A stretch of 64,000 nucleotides of DNA from CALMBW01 sp963779645 (lineage in GTDB: Bacteria > Actinomycetota > CADDZG01 > WHSQ01): positions 496,001-560,000 of the forward strand of contig CAVZYX010000005.1 of assembly GCA_963779645.1 (NCBI GenBank). Direction: 5' to 3'. Position numbers and translations under genes: made by a program. This document shows positions 27,164-35,855 of the stretch, one piece after another (position 1 is the stretch's first letter; every line of letters starts with the position of its first letter). The notes under the pieces were generated by a model. It saw only the letters and a list, made by a program, of their open reading frames with translations, was not told the DNA's origin and did no database searches.

Positions 27164-28684
27164 TCACCGGACACGCGTCATCAATCCACGAAAAACGGTG
27201 GCCGCATCCGCAGTCTGGTGGCATTCGAGTGTTTCGAGTTCAATGAGCCGTTGGATCGCCTCGACGATGGAGTTGTGGTCCCCAGCCATCGTGACAAATG
27301 GGGGAAGATTCTCAGATCGTGGCGTCGCCTCCAGCGCCACAGCGTCTCTACCTTCTTCACTCGTGACGACTGAAGGAACCCCAAACTGCGCGGCATCGAA
27401 GCAGGCAGAGGAAGCGTAGGTGACATGGACATCCGTGTGACGCAATAGCGCGGGTAAGGGAAGTCGTGTGATCGCATCCACCTCATCCATGTTCCAGCCT
27501 TGGTCCGCTAGGAGGCGGACGACGCGGTTCGCCTCAGAGTCACTCGTGCTGGGATGAAGCCTGATCCACCAACGCCACCCCTGGGGAGCAAGCTTCCTCG
27601 CCTCAAAGATGCTTCGGAGGTGCCGAGGCTCCCCGCGACCAGGAGAGAGTGTGATCAATACATGAACCCCTTTGCCGAGGCTCAATTTCCGCGCGACGAT
27701 CTCATCGTGGGCCGCGACCAGTTCGTCGGTCGGGTCGACCCACTTGACAAGCCAAACGTTTCCACCGGCGATGGCGTCGTGGCGAGAGGTCGAATCAGAC
27801 CAGTTTTTTATCGTCACGGCGTCGTTTTCCGACCAGGTCCAAAAGATATCCGGCAACAACTCATAGCCCTCTGCCGGTAGCCGTGTCCAACTTGCATAAG
27901 CCTCATGGAATGGGCCCTGTCCACCATGCTGTAGGTCGATCACCGGGACCCCCGTCCTATGACCGGCAAGCACGAAGCCCATCCCGGTGGCGTTGTAGTA
28001 GTCGACGACAAAGCAAAGGCGAGGCCGAACCCCGGCGATCATCCGTTCGAAGTAGTCTGCTGCCGCCCCGATGCGTCTAGCTTCAGCAGCTATTGCGCCG
28101 GGCTCGATAGTCCCGGTGTCCAAACCTGAGTTACTAACTTCGGCCAGGAATTCCGGATAGGCCTCCGCCTCGAGTTCCGGGGTACGGGTCCGGAGAGCCG
28201 CCTTCATCAACTGAAACTCCAGAGGAGACTGAACGAAGAACGAAGGGGAGTGCCGCGGTATCCGATATGAGTGGCTTGGGTGAAGAAGAAGGCTTGAATA
28301 ACCTTGTTTACCGGCGACCTCCATTATCGGTTCGCAGAAGCGGTCATACCAAAAGTCGAGTATCGGCACGCTAGAAACAGCATCACTCAGCAGAAGAACG
28401 TCTCGAGGACCAATCTTCGCCTGGTGACTTCGGTCTCTCGCGCCTGCAATCCAACGCCTGGCAGACTGGAAGCAGAAATCGATGGCCGACCCAGTTCGAC
28501 CCTTCGGGCTTACCTCTGGACCGGGAGCTTTATCCGGCCCTGCTGCGGCAGCAACGCCGGCCGTCCGCCCTAAGAGGATTCGGATCACGGGCCATACCCG
28601 TGTCGAACCAACCTTCCATTGCTCCACCGGATACGCACTCTCGATAGAGCGGAGGAACTCGATGTAAGTGGAGGGAAGCATCAA
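27164..28684 (-). CDS. Large surface-glycan protein, likely GT-B transferase
   Basis: A 506-residue protein that I do not place in a named family. It has no signal peptide or membrane segment. Segments such as GVPVIDLQHGGQGPFHEAYA near 265, VLITLSPGRGEPRHLRSIFE near 345 and RLPLPALLRHTDVHVTYASSA near 435 resemble the GT-B C-terminal domains of capsule transferases (CDP-glycerol/CMP-Kdo-type). It lies between the exporter and an amidotransferase gene, inside the region that makes CMP-nonulosonate, so it is a candidate for transferring that sugar. This is inference; the alternative is a lipid-linked repeat-unit enzyme. Confidence 0.6.
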   Translation of the reverse strand: MMLPSTYIEFLRSIESAYPVEQWKVGSTRVWPVIRILLGRTAGVAAAAGPDKAPGPEVSPKGRTGSAIDFCFQSARRWIAGARDRSHQAKIGPRDVLLLSDAVSSVPILDFWYDRFCEPIMEVAGKQGYSSLLLHPSHSYRIPRHSPSFFVQSPLEFQLMKAALRTRTPELEAEAYPEFLAEVSNSGLDTGTIEPGAIAAEARRIGAAADYFERMIAGVRPRLCFVVDYYNATGMGFVLAGHRTGVPVIDLQHGGQGPFHEAYASWTRLPAEGYELLPDIFWTWSENDAVTIKNWSDSTSRHDAIAGGNVWLVKWVDPTDELVAAHDEIVARKLSLGKGVHVLITLSPGRGEPRHLRSIFEARKLAPQGWRWWIRLHPSTSDSEANRVVRLLADQGWNMDEVDAITRLPLPALLRHTDVHVTYASSACFDAAQFGVPSVVTSEEGRDAVALEATPRSENLPPFVTMAGDHNSIVEAIQRLIELETLECHQTADAATVFRGLMTRVR

Positions 28685-28723
28685 CGATCTCCAGGTGCAG
28701 TCGCCATTGTGTGTTTACGGCCC

Positions 28724-29881
28724 TCAGGTCACCTGATGTCTCAGCCGCCATTCCCCATTCTCCTGTTTCCAGATGTGATCCGGTCTGAATCCATCAACTA
28801 CTTGAGAGAATTCCTCCTCGGTCATATCGAGGTACTCCAAGCACTCGGCAAAATGCCTTGATGGGAACTCTCCGTCATACTTCCGGACAAGAGACACACC
28901 TTCTTCTCTGGTTAAGTGACCATCCCTTATCTCATGCGACGCATCGGAAGTCGCCCGACCGATTCCGAACTTGATGAACGCGAAGTAATAGTGAAGGCCA
29001 TCAAGTTTGTCGTCCAAGCTCGCGTACTTCGAATAAGTGCCATCAGATCGGATCGGATTCGCCTGAAAGTTCGTGTGTTCCACAGCGTAGTAGTAGTGCT
29101 CTTGAGGAACCCATTTTTTGAAGTAGGAGAAGTGGTGGTAATCGATACCAGCAGCGCGCATCTCGTCCAGACTTGGAAGGATGTACGGCTGCAGGTGAGC
29201 GGGATCTATCCCATCTTCAACAAATGCCTCAGGCTCAAGACCCGAAAATAGGATGCTCGCGATATCACTATCGAGATCAAGGCTTGATCTCTCCTCGTTC
29301 TTAGAACTCCCTCCGTACTCCACCTCTCCGTCCTCGCCGTAGAACACCAACGGAACCCCGTATTTCACGGCTATCCGCAGAGGAAATGCCATCTGTCCAA
29401 AGATGAAGGGCTGGAACGGATCGCCCATCCTAACGAGAGAGAGACGCGTCAATTTCCGATGGACCTGCCCATTCGCCCACCCCATGATGTTGTCGAACCC
29501 AGAATCGATGAAGTTCTGGAAGTTCTTCCACCCGATGTCGGTATAGATATGAGGCGCCCAGGTGACGGTGAGTGGGTGCATCCCGTATTCATGCTTGAGC
29601 ACATGAGCTACGTAGGCGCTGTCTTTCCCACCGCTCCCCGGCACGACGACATCGTATTCACCGCTCTTGCTCCGGTGGCGGTCAAGAACCTCTCTGAGCT
29701 CCTGGTCGCGGGCGTCCCAGTCGATCTCGTGATCCTTTCGCCACGCGTGCTGGCATGCGTTGCAAACGCCATCTCTATCAAACTCGATGCGGGGTCTCTG
29801 ATTGGACACCACGCAGCGCGTGCAGTAGACGACTTCGGTGGGTCGCGGTTGCGACAACCTCTTTGACTCAGCAGTGTCCAT
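28724..29881 (-). CDS. N-acetyl sugar amidotransferase (PP-loop, WbpG/PseA-like, second copy)
   Basis: A 385-residue paralogue of the 20.8-22.0 kb gene. Zinc-ribbon-like CTRCVVSNQRPRIEFDRDG and GVCNACQHAWRKDHEIDW at the N-terminus, PP-loop VVPGSGGKDSAYVAHVLK near 80, and C-terminal YYYAVEHTNFQANPIRSDGT match module 1 closely. It should catalyse an ATP-dependent acetamido to acetamidino change. No HisH/HisF genes adjoin directly; the nearest pair is 2.2 kb away at 32.1-33.5 kb on the same strand, with a sulfotransferase between them and a further amidotransferase on the other strand. Which pair serves which enzyme cannot be told from the sequence. Confidence 0.83.
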   Translation of the reverse strand: MDTAESKRLSQPRPTEVVYCTRCVVSNQRPRIEFDRDGVCNACQHAWRKDHEIDWDARDQELREVLDRHRSKSGEYDVVVPGSGGKDSAYVAHVLKHEYGMHPLTVTWAPHIYTDIGWKNFQNFIDSGFDNIMGWANGQVHRKLTRLSLVRMGDPFQPFIFGQMAFPLRIAVKYGVPLVFYGEDGEVEYGGSSKNEERSSLDLDSDIASILFSGLEPEAFVEDGIDPAHLQPYILPSLDEMRAAGIDYHHFSYFKKWVPQEHYYYAVEHTNFQANPIRSDGTYSKYASLDDKLDGLHYYFAFIKFGIGRATSDASHEIRDGHLTREEGVSLVRKYDGEFPSRHFAECLEYLDMTEEEFSQVVDGFRPDHIWKQENGEWRLRHQVT

Positions 29882-29945
29882 TGACCTCAGTAAGCCCTTC
29901 CTCGATCAATGCGGGCGCCCAGCTTGACCATCGTTTCGAACTCGC

Positions 29946-30812
29946 TCATGAAACACCGGGATAACCAAGACCTCGCAGGTCGCATCGTGCCTTAAGGCGA
30001 GCATTGCTCCCCTCATACCGTTCGGAGAATCCAACCAGTTCTTGGTCTACAAGGTGCGGCCGCTGACGATGAGCCTGAAGGATAAGACGCATTCGAGATG
30101 CTCCGAAAACCCTGAGCAGCGGGTGAGCGTTAAAGCGCGACGCCCGAAAAAGACGATTCCACCTTCGGAGAAACGTCAAGCGCCAACCAACAAGGGACGG
30201 GTTCATCGTCGATCTCTCGAACTGCACCGTCTTTAGAGTTGTGCCCATCGTCCCCGCAACGGTAGTCAGAAACCGAGCCGGATCAGATCGTAGAAGTTCA
30301 TATGGGAGCACAACCACTCGTTCCGGGAAAAGGTCCTCATAGATGTCTACCAATCGGTCATAAGCAAGATAGTCGGGATTCCAGTTCAGTCCTTCAGCCT
30401 TTCCTTCCAGAAACTCAGGAAGAGACCCCCACCCCCCCTCATTCACATACTGCGCGTAAAGAGACAGCAGCATTGATGGCTGAGCTCTGACTACGATGAG
30501 AACTGTGATCGTGGGATCGGGGAACGCCTGCTTAAGCCGTTTGGCCGTTCGGTTGGCGTCCAGGCCACCGTCCCAAACTTGCCCGGAAAGGTCTTCATAG
30601 CTCAAAAGGGCTGACTGACCTCTACCTTCATAGTGCTGAACATAATCTCGCACGAGGGCCGGGGCAGGGGTGTCCTCACTGGTGACGAGGTCGTTGAGAA
30701 GTCTGGTCACGGTGTGGTCCGTCAAAACAGCCACGTCGTTTAACAGATGAAACCCGCTTTCCTGCAACCAAGTTGTGCCCGTCTTGGGATAGCCGATGTG
30801 AACCAAGTTCAT
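29946..30812 (-). CDS. Sulfotransferase (third)
   Basis: A 288-residue Sulfotransfer_1-type protein. VHIGYPKTGTTWLQESGFHL at the N-terminus is the PAPS 5'-phosphosulfate loop with the conserved Lys-Thr, and TITVLIVVRAQPSMLLSLYA near 105 contains the 3'-phosphate-binding Arg/Ser. The C-terminal part (RRWNRLFRASRFNAHPLLRV) is basic. It is followed on the same strand by the PP-loop gene at 29881 (64 bp gap). Together with the two sulfotransferases at 4.8-6.5 kb it suggests a sulfated polysaccharide with several sulfation sites. Confidence 0.82.
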   Translation of the reverse strand: MNLVHIGYPKTGTTWLQESGFHLLNDVAVLTDHTVTRLLNDLVTSEDTPAPALVRDYVQHYEGRGQSALLSYEDLSGQVWDGGLDANRTAKRLKQAFPDPTITVLIVVRAQPSMLLSLYAQYVNEGGWGSLPEFLEGKAEGLNWNPDYLAYDRLVDIYEDLFPERVVVLPYELLRSDPARFLTTVAGTMGTTLKTVQFERSTMNPSLVGWRLTFLRRWNRLFRASRFNAHPLLRVFGASRMRLILQAHRQRPHLVDQELVGFSERYEGSNARLKARCDLRGLGYPGVS

Positions 30813-30997
30813 AACGAAGATCCGTGCATGTCAGCTTGCCTTCCAGAATCGTTCTAAAGGACTCCCTCCCGCAGTTCAACCCGGTGAGGAAACGTCGGCC
30901 AGAGCATCCATCGCGTCATCAGATAAGAAGCAAGCATAAGTCTGGTCCGCAACTCGCCTGCTTCAGCGAATATCCCTAGGAAGATAGGTTCTATCGG

Positions 30998-32140
30998 ATG
31001 AGCGACCTGAGGTTGTGTGTGCGCTGCGTGATGGATACGTCTGATCCTCAGATCGAGTTCGATGAGAACGGGATCTGCAACCACTGCCGCGAGGCCGAAG
31101 CTGCGCTGGACCGCCTAAGCAAGGACAAGGGGCCGGAAACCCTGGCGCGGATGGTCGACGAGATTCGGCACGCTGGCTCAGGAAAGCCTTACGACTGCAT
31201 CATCGGTTTGAGCGGCGGAGCCGACAGCTCCTTCCTCACCTACGAGATGAAACGACTCGGCCTTCGTCCCCTAGTCATCCACCTGGACAACGGTTGGGAT
31301 TCGGAACTTGCCGTGAAGAACATCGAGAACATCGTTCGGAAACTCGAGCTCGACCTGTACACGCATGTGGTCGATTGGAAGGAGTTCCGAGACATACAAC
31401 TCTCCTACTTCGCCGCATCGGTGATCGACATCGAGATGATCACCGACCACGCGATCGTCGCCTTGGCCTACGAACAGGCGCTCAAAAACGGGGTTCGATA
31501 CATCCTGACGGGGGTGAACACCGCGACGGAGTCGATACTGCCCAGTGCCTGGGTCCACCCGAAGACCGATCTCCGTAACCTCCGGGCGATCCACAAGACC
31601 TTCGGGGTCGTGCCACTAAAGACCCTGCCGACGGCGAGCACGCTGCGGATCAGATATCTCCAAAGGTTCCGAGGGATCCATTCGATCAACCTGTTGGACC
31701 TCATCGACTACGACAAGGCCGCAGCGATGCGCACCCTGGAGGAAGAGGTCGGGTGGACCAACTACGGCGGCAAGCACCACGAGTCGATGTTCACTCGCTT
31801 CTACCAACAGTGCATCCTGCCCGTGAAATTCGGAGTGGACAAGAGACGGGCCCATCTGTCCTCGTTGATCTGTGCCGGCCAGATCTCACGCGACGATGCC
31901 CTTCGGGAGCTGGCGACTTCACCGGTCGATAGCTCCACGCTGGAGGCCGACAAGACCTACGTAGCGAAGAAGCTGGGCAAGTCGGTCGAGTGGATGGATC
32001 AGTACCTGGCCCAGCCATCTCGGTCACATTACGAGTTCGCCTCGGACCAGACGTATCTGAAAGGCCTCTCGAAGATCAAGCAGGCGATCAAGCGGAAAGG
32101 CCGAAGACAGATTCCTGCTCATCCTGAGACGGATAACTGA
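30998..32140 (+). CDS. N-acetyl sugar amidotransferase (WbpG-type, third PP-loop protein)
   Basis: A 380-residue WbpG-type enzyme. RLCVRCVMDTSDPQIEFDEN and GICNHCREAEAAL form the N-terminal Cys motif; the PP-loop GLSGGADSSFLTYEMKRLG near 70 differs from the GSGGKDS loop of the two other paralogues, so this is a distinct subgroup (classic WbpG/TIGR03573-like). Its last 53 bases overlap, tail to tail, the end of the HisF-like gene on the opposite strand. It probably uses ammonia from the HisH/HisF pair at 32.1-33.5 kb for the uronic sugar (2-acetamido-3-acetamidino type). Confidence 0.84.
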   Translation: MSDLRLCVRCVMDTSDPQIEFDENGICNHCREAEAALDRLSKDKGPETLARMVDEIRHAGSGKPYDCIIGLSGGADSSFLTYEMKRLGLRPLVIHLDNGWDSELAVKNIENIVRKLELDLYTHVVDWKEFRDIQLSYFAASVIDIEMITDHAIVALAYEQALKNGVRYILTGVNTATESILPSAWVHPKTDLRNLRAIHKTFGVVPLKTLPTASTLRIRYLQRFRGIHSINLLDLIDYDKAAAMRTLEEEVGWTNYGGKHHESMFTRFYQQCILPVKFGVDKRRAHLSSLICAGQISRDDALRELATSPVDSSTLEADKTYVAKKLGKSVEWMDQYLAQPSRSHYEFASDQTYLKGLSKIKQAIKRKGRRQIPAHPETDN

Positions 32141-32849
32141 TGAGCACCGCTCGGTGAGGCCCTTCGAACACGAAGAGACTCCCCGCCGCTACAGCGGAGG
32201 CGCCGTGAGAGAAAGCCTCGGCAAGGTGCTCAAGGTTCCCGGCGCCGCCGTGAGCGATAACGGGGATCCCCACCGAGGAAGTGACTTCGCTCAACAGCGC
32301 TAAATCCAGTCCCGTACCGGTGCCCTCTCGATCAATGGAGGTGAGCAGGATCTCGCCCGCACCGCGCCGTTCAACCGCCTTCGCATGATCGACGGCTTTC
32401 AGACCGGTTCGCTCTCTCCCCCCGCGGACCGCCACCGATGGTTGGTATAGCCGAGAGGTCTTGACGTCCAGCGACACAACAACACTCTGGGAACCGAACA
32501 CTTCGACAATCTCCTCGATCAGGTCGGGTGTAGACACGGAGGCAGTATTGAGGCTTACCTTCTCAATACCAAGTTCGAAGAGACGCCGAGCATCTTTCAT
32601 CGACCGGATACCGCCGCCGTAACAGAGAGGCATGAAACATTCTGTAGCGAACTCCTCGATCAATTCGAAGTCGATGTCGTCGCCTTTGGCGCCGATGTCG
32701 AGAACGACAATCTCGTCGACCTCCTTGTCGTTGAAGATCCGAACAACATTGATCGGATCTCCGACATATTTAGCTTCCGAGAAGCGAGTCGTCTTGTAAA
32801 GTCCACCGTCCTTCATCAGAAGGCAGGGGATGACACGCTTTCCGATCAT
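32088..32849 (-). CDS. HisF-like subunit of a sugar amidotransferase (module 2)
   Basis: A 253-residue HisF homologue. The canonical active-site motif IPCLDVKDG reads IPCLLMKDGGLYKTTRF here, so the first catalytic Asp is replaced by Leu; the second is kept (VVVSLDVK near 124). Phosphate loops LCYGGGIRSMKDARRLF and IPVIAHGGAGNLEHLAEAF are intact. Loss of the first Asp is common in HisF proteins of O-antigen loci, where the barrel only carries ammonia. The ATG overlaps the stop of the HisH-like gene by 4 bp. Histidine synthesis is unlikely. Confidence 0.84.
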   Translation of the reverse strand: MIGKRVIPCLLMKDGGLYKTTRFSEAKYVGDPINVVRIFNDKEVDEIVVLDIGAKGDDIDFELIEEFATECFMPLCYGGGIRSMKDARRLFELGIEKVSLNTASVSTPDLIEEIVEVFGSQSVVVSLDVKTSRLYQPSVAVRGGRERTGLKAVDHAKAVERRGAGEILLTSIDREGTGTGLDLALLSEVTSSVGIPVIAHGGAGNLEHLAEAFSHGASAVAAGSLFVFEGPHRAVLISYPSQDEQESVFGLSA

Positions 32850-33454
32850 CCCGTGAGATTGACGAAGTTGCGGAAGAGCTGCATCCCAAAACGATGGCTC
32901 TTCTCAGGGTGGAACTGAACCCCGAACACGTTCTCCCGACATACGGCGCTGTCGAATATCTGCCCGTACGTCGTCTGAGCAATTGCCTGAGACCGATCGC
33001 GGCAACCGACGTAGAAGGAATGTAGGAAGTAGAATTGAGGATCCTCGATGCCCGCAAAGAGAGGCGACTCTTCCAAAACGTTCAAACGGTTCCATCCCAT
33101 GTGTGGGACCTTTAGGCCCTCCGGAGGATCGAAGCGATAGGAATGAGCATCGATCCAGCCCAGGCCCGGCTCCGTTCCCTCATCACTTCCATTCGTCAGC
33201 AGCTGCATCCCCAGGCACACTCCGAGCAGGGGTAGACCGTCGTCCCATACGCGCTTCTCGATAAGCGGTAGGAGACCCGACTCTTTGAGATTCATCATCC
33301 CCCGATCGAAGGAACCCACGCCGGGCAGAACGATCCCAACAGCGGAAGCCAAATCCGACTCAGTCGTGGCGAGATCCGCCTCCGATCCGATGCGCCTGAA
33401 CATGTTCAGGATCGATCCAAGGTTTCCGACCCCATAGTCGACTATGGCAATCAC
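32846..33454 (-). CDS. HisH-like glutamine amidotransferase subunit (module 2)
   Basis: A 202-residue class I glutamine amidotransferase. IAIVDYGVGNLGSILNMFRR at the N-terminus, nucleophile motif LLGVCLGMQLLTNGSDE near 80, GWNRLNVLEESPLFAGI near 125 and FGVQFHPEKSHRFG near 183 give an intact Cys-His-Glu triad. It is shorter than the module 1 paralogue and close to typical HisH length. GTG start at 33454; it diverges from the SDR gene at 33520. It should feed ammonia to the adjacent HisF-like protein. Confidence 0.85.
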   Translation of the reverse strand: MIAIVDYGVGNLGSILNMFRRIGSEADLATTESDLASAVGIVLPGVGSFDRGMMNLKESGLLPLIEKRVWDDGLPLLGVCLGMQLLTNGSDEGTEPGLGWIDAHSYRFDPPEGLKVPHMGWNRLNVLEESPLFAGIEDPQFYFLHSFYVGCRDRSQAIAQTTYGQIFDSAVCRENVFGVQFHPEKSHRFGMQLFRNFVNLTG

Positions 33455-33519
33455 TGCGCTCCTAGGGTTTGTCTACCCGCCTAGTATCGGTCACTAAGAC
33501 GATAGAGGGAGATCCAATC

Positions 33520-34491
33520 TTGAATGTGCTGATCACCGGTGGGGCCGGCTTCATTGGGTCGCACCTCGCCGAAGAATTGCTCGCGAGCGGTCACCGGGTC
33601 CTCGTTCTAGACAACCTATCTACGGGGCAACACGAGAACATCGCTCACCTAACCGGCAGACAGGACTTCGAATTCGTCCTCGGCTCCATCTTGAACGTTG
33701 ATCTCGTCGACCACCTGGCGGCTCGAGCGGACGTGATATTTCACCTTGCCGCGGCTGTTGGGGTTCAGCTCATCGTCGAAAAGCCTCTGGAAAGTCTCGC
33801 AACCAACATCAGAGGCTCGGAGATCGTTTTCGAGAAGGCCCACAAGTACGGAACGAAGGTTCTCGTCGCATCAACCAGTGAGATCTACGGAAAGAACACA
33901 TCAGATCGTCTCGGTGAAGAGGACGACCGTATCCTTGGGTCTCCGCTAAAGAGTCGATGGTCCTACTCCGAAGCGAAGGCGATCGACGAAATCCTCGCGT
34001 ACACCTACTGGCGAGAAAAAGGTCTAGACACCGTCATCGTTCGGTTGTTCAACACGGTTGGTCCGCGCCAGACGGGCCATTACGGGATGGTGATCCCCCG
34101 CTTCGTCGCACAGGCGATCCGAGGTGAGCCCCTCACCGTTTACGGCGACGGTAACCAAACGCGCTGCTTCTGTTATGTCGGCGACGTCATCCTGGCCCTC
34201 ATCAAGCTCATCGAAACGCCAGATGCCTATGGAAAGGTCTTCAACCTCGGCGGCCAAGAGGAGATAACCATCAAGGATCTCGCCGAACGGGTCATCAAAC
34301 TCGCCGAGTCAGCGTCGACAATCAGATACGTGAGCTACGAAGAGGCGTACGAAGAAGGGTTCGAGGATATGCAGCGCAGAGTGCCGGACATCGGTCGCGC
34401 CAAGAACGCGATCGGGTTCACTCCAAGCGTAAGCCTCGATGAGGTCATCGAGATGGTGATCGGGGAGCACCGAGGGGCTCCCTCGCTGTGA
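33520..34491 (+). CDS. NAD-dependent epimerase/dehydratase (UDP-glucuronate decarboxylase-like)
   Basis: About 323 residues from a TTG start at 33520, preceded by AGAGGGAG (33504-33511), the best ribosome site here; an upstream TTG at 33469 lacks one. NVLITGGAGFIGSHLAEELL is the NAD-binding motif and WSYSEAKAIDEILAY the catalytic YxxxK; VASTSEIYGKNTSD carries the Ser/Glu. The insertion and C-terminal pattern (RRVPDIGRAKNAIGFTP) resemble UXS-type decarboxylases and UDP-glucuronate epimerases. It would make a pentose or an epimerised uronic nucleotide sugar. Subfamily uncertain. Confidence 0.8.
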   Translation: MNVLITGGAGFIGSHLAEELLASGHRVLVLDNLSTGQHENIAHLTGRQDFEFVLGSILNVDLVDHLAARADVIFHLAAAVGVQLIVEKPLESLATNIRGSEIVFEKAHKYGTKVLVASTSEIYGKNTSDRLGEEDDRILGSPLKSRWSYSEAKAIDEILAYTYWREKGLDTVIVRLFNTVGPRQTGHYGMVIPRFVAQAIRGEPLTVYGDGNQTRCFCYVGDVILALIKLIETPDAYGKVFNLGGQEEITIKDLAERVIKLAESASTIRYVSYEEAYEEGFEDMQRRVPDIGRAKNAIGFTPSVSLDEVIEMVIGEHRGAPSL

Positions 34492-34513
34492 TCAAGGCTC
34501 CTGGAACGGCATC

Positions 34514-35815
34514 CTAGAGACGGTGGATCTTGTCGCTCTTTCGACCCAGGGCGTTGCAGCAATCGAAAACCAAGCGCGAATGCATCGCGACCAGGTCCCA
34601 ATCGATCTCGATCTGCGGAACGAACGCCAGAACGGCATCGAATCCCTCCAAGGATCCGGCCGTTAGATCGACAGAACGAAGTTCGTGTCCCGCTTCTGTC
34701 GTGATCTCGGGAACGAGTGGATCGTGATAGCTAACCTCCGCCCCTCGGTCGCTCAGAGAATCAAGGATCTTCAGCCCTGCCGATTCGCGGGTGTCTTCGG
34801 TCCCACCTTTATAGGCGGCGCCGATCCCAAGGATCTTCGAGCCGCGGATGGGCTTGCCGGCGTCGTTCAGCAGGAGCGACAGTCGTTCGACGACATGACG
34901 AGGCATCTCGGAATTGATCGACTGAGCAAGCTCTACGAAGCGAACCTCATGCGATCGCGACTGGCGAACCTTCCATGAGAGATACGAGGGGTCCAACGGG
35001 ATGCAATGTCCGCCCCACCCCGGGCTCGGCCAAAAGGGTTGGAAGCCGAACGGTTTGGTCGCGGCGGCCTCAATCGCCTCCCAGATGTCGATTCCAAGTT
35101 CATGGGAGTAGATCGCCAGCTCGTTAACAAGAGCGATGTTGACGTGCCGGTAGGTGTTCTCGATCAGCTTCGCGAGTTCGGCCTCGCGTGTTCCGGAAAC
35201 GTCGATGACCTTGGGTACCACCTGCCGGTAGAGAGCGGCAGCCGCCTCTGTTGACATCGGGTCGATGCCACCGACCACCTTCGGGATGTCTTCGAAGGAG
35301 TAATCCGGGTTACCCGGGTCGATGCGTTCCGGAGAGTAGGCAAGCATGAAATCGACTCCCGCTTTGAGGCCACCTGCTTCGAGCAACGGTTGAAGGAGCT
35401 CCTCCGTGGTGCCTGGGTAAGTGGTCGACTCAAGTACGAAAAGCGACCCCGGTTTGATGATCTTCCCCACCTCTTCGCCAGCAAATACGACACGGGAGAG
35501 ATCAGGCTGCCCCCCAGCCAAAGGTGTGGGCACACAGATGATGACGGCGTCCGCTTCCGCCAGCGGGCCGAAAGAGGTTGAGGCGTTAAGAAGACCCTTC
35601 TTCTGCACGGCCGCGATCCGGTCTGCCGAGATGTCGCGAAGGTGGGACAGACCGGAGTTGATCGCGTCGACTTTCTCCTCGCGGAGATCGATCCCCGTAA
35701 CTTTGAAGCCAGCCTCTGCGAATGAGATGGCGATGGGAAGACCTACGTAGCCGATGCCCACGATTCCGATGTGCGCTTCGCGAGATTCGATCCGTCCTAA
35801 AAAGTCCTGGAGCAT
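34514..35815 (-). CDS. UDP-sugar 6-dehydrogenase (WbpA/WecC-like)
   Basis: A 433-residue UDP-glucose/GDP-mannose dehydrogenase family protein. IGIVGIGYVGLPIAISFAEA near 17 is the NAD-binding motif, VIICVPTPLAGGQPDLS near 90, the catalytic-Lys region ELAKLIENTYRHVNIALVNE near 210, and the nucleophile Cys in WGGHCIPLDPSYLSWK near 265. The C-terminal domain KILGIGAAYKGGTEDTRES is present. It oxidises C6 of a UDP-HexNAc to the uronic acid, the first step of the pathway with the fused oxidoreductase-acetyltransferase and the DegT enzyme at 8.2-10.9 kb, 24 kb away. Confidence 0.87.
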   Translation of the reverse strand: MLQDFLGRIESREAHIGIVGIGYVGLPIAISFAEAGFKVTGIDLREEKVDAINSGLSHLRDISADRIAAVQKKGLLNASTSFGPLAEADAVIICVPTPLAGGQPDLSRVVFAGEEVGKIIKPGSLFVLESTTYPGTTEELLQPLLEAGGLKAGVDFMLAYSPERIDPGNPDYSFEDIPKVVGGIDPMSTEAAAALYRQVVPKVIDVSGTREAELAKLIENTYRHVNIALVNELAIYSHELGIDIWEAIEAAATKPFGFQPFWPSPGWGGHCIPLDPSYLSWKVRQSRSHEVRFVELAQSINSEMPRHVVERLSLLLNDAGKPIRGSKILGIGAAYKGGTEDTRESAGLKILDSLSDRGAEVSYHDPLVPEITTEAGHELRSVDLTAGSLEGFDAVLAFVPQIEIDWDLVAMHSRLVFDCCNALGRKSDKIHRL

Positions 35816-35855
35816 CTCAGAAGCCTACGTCTGTTAGCCAGTGCGGGCGGATGAC

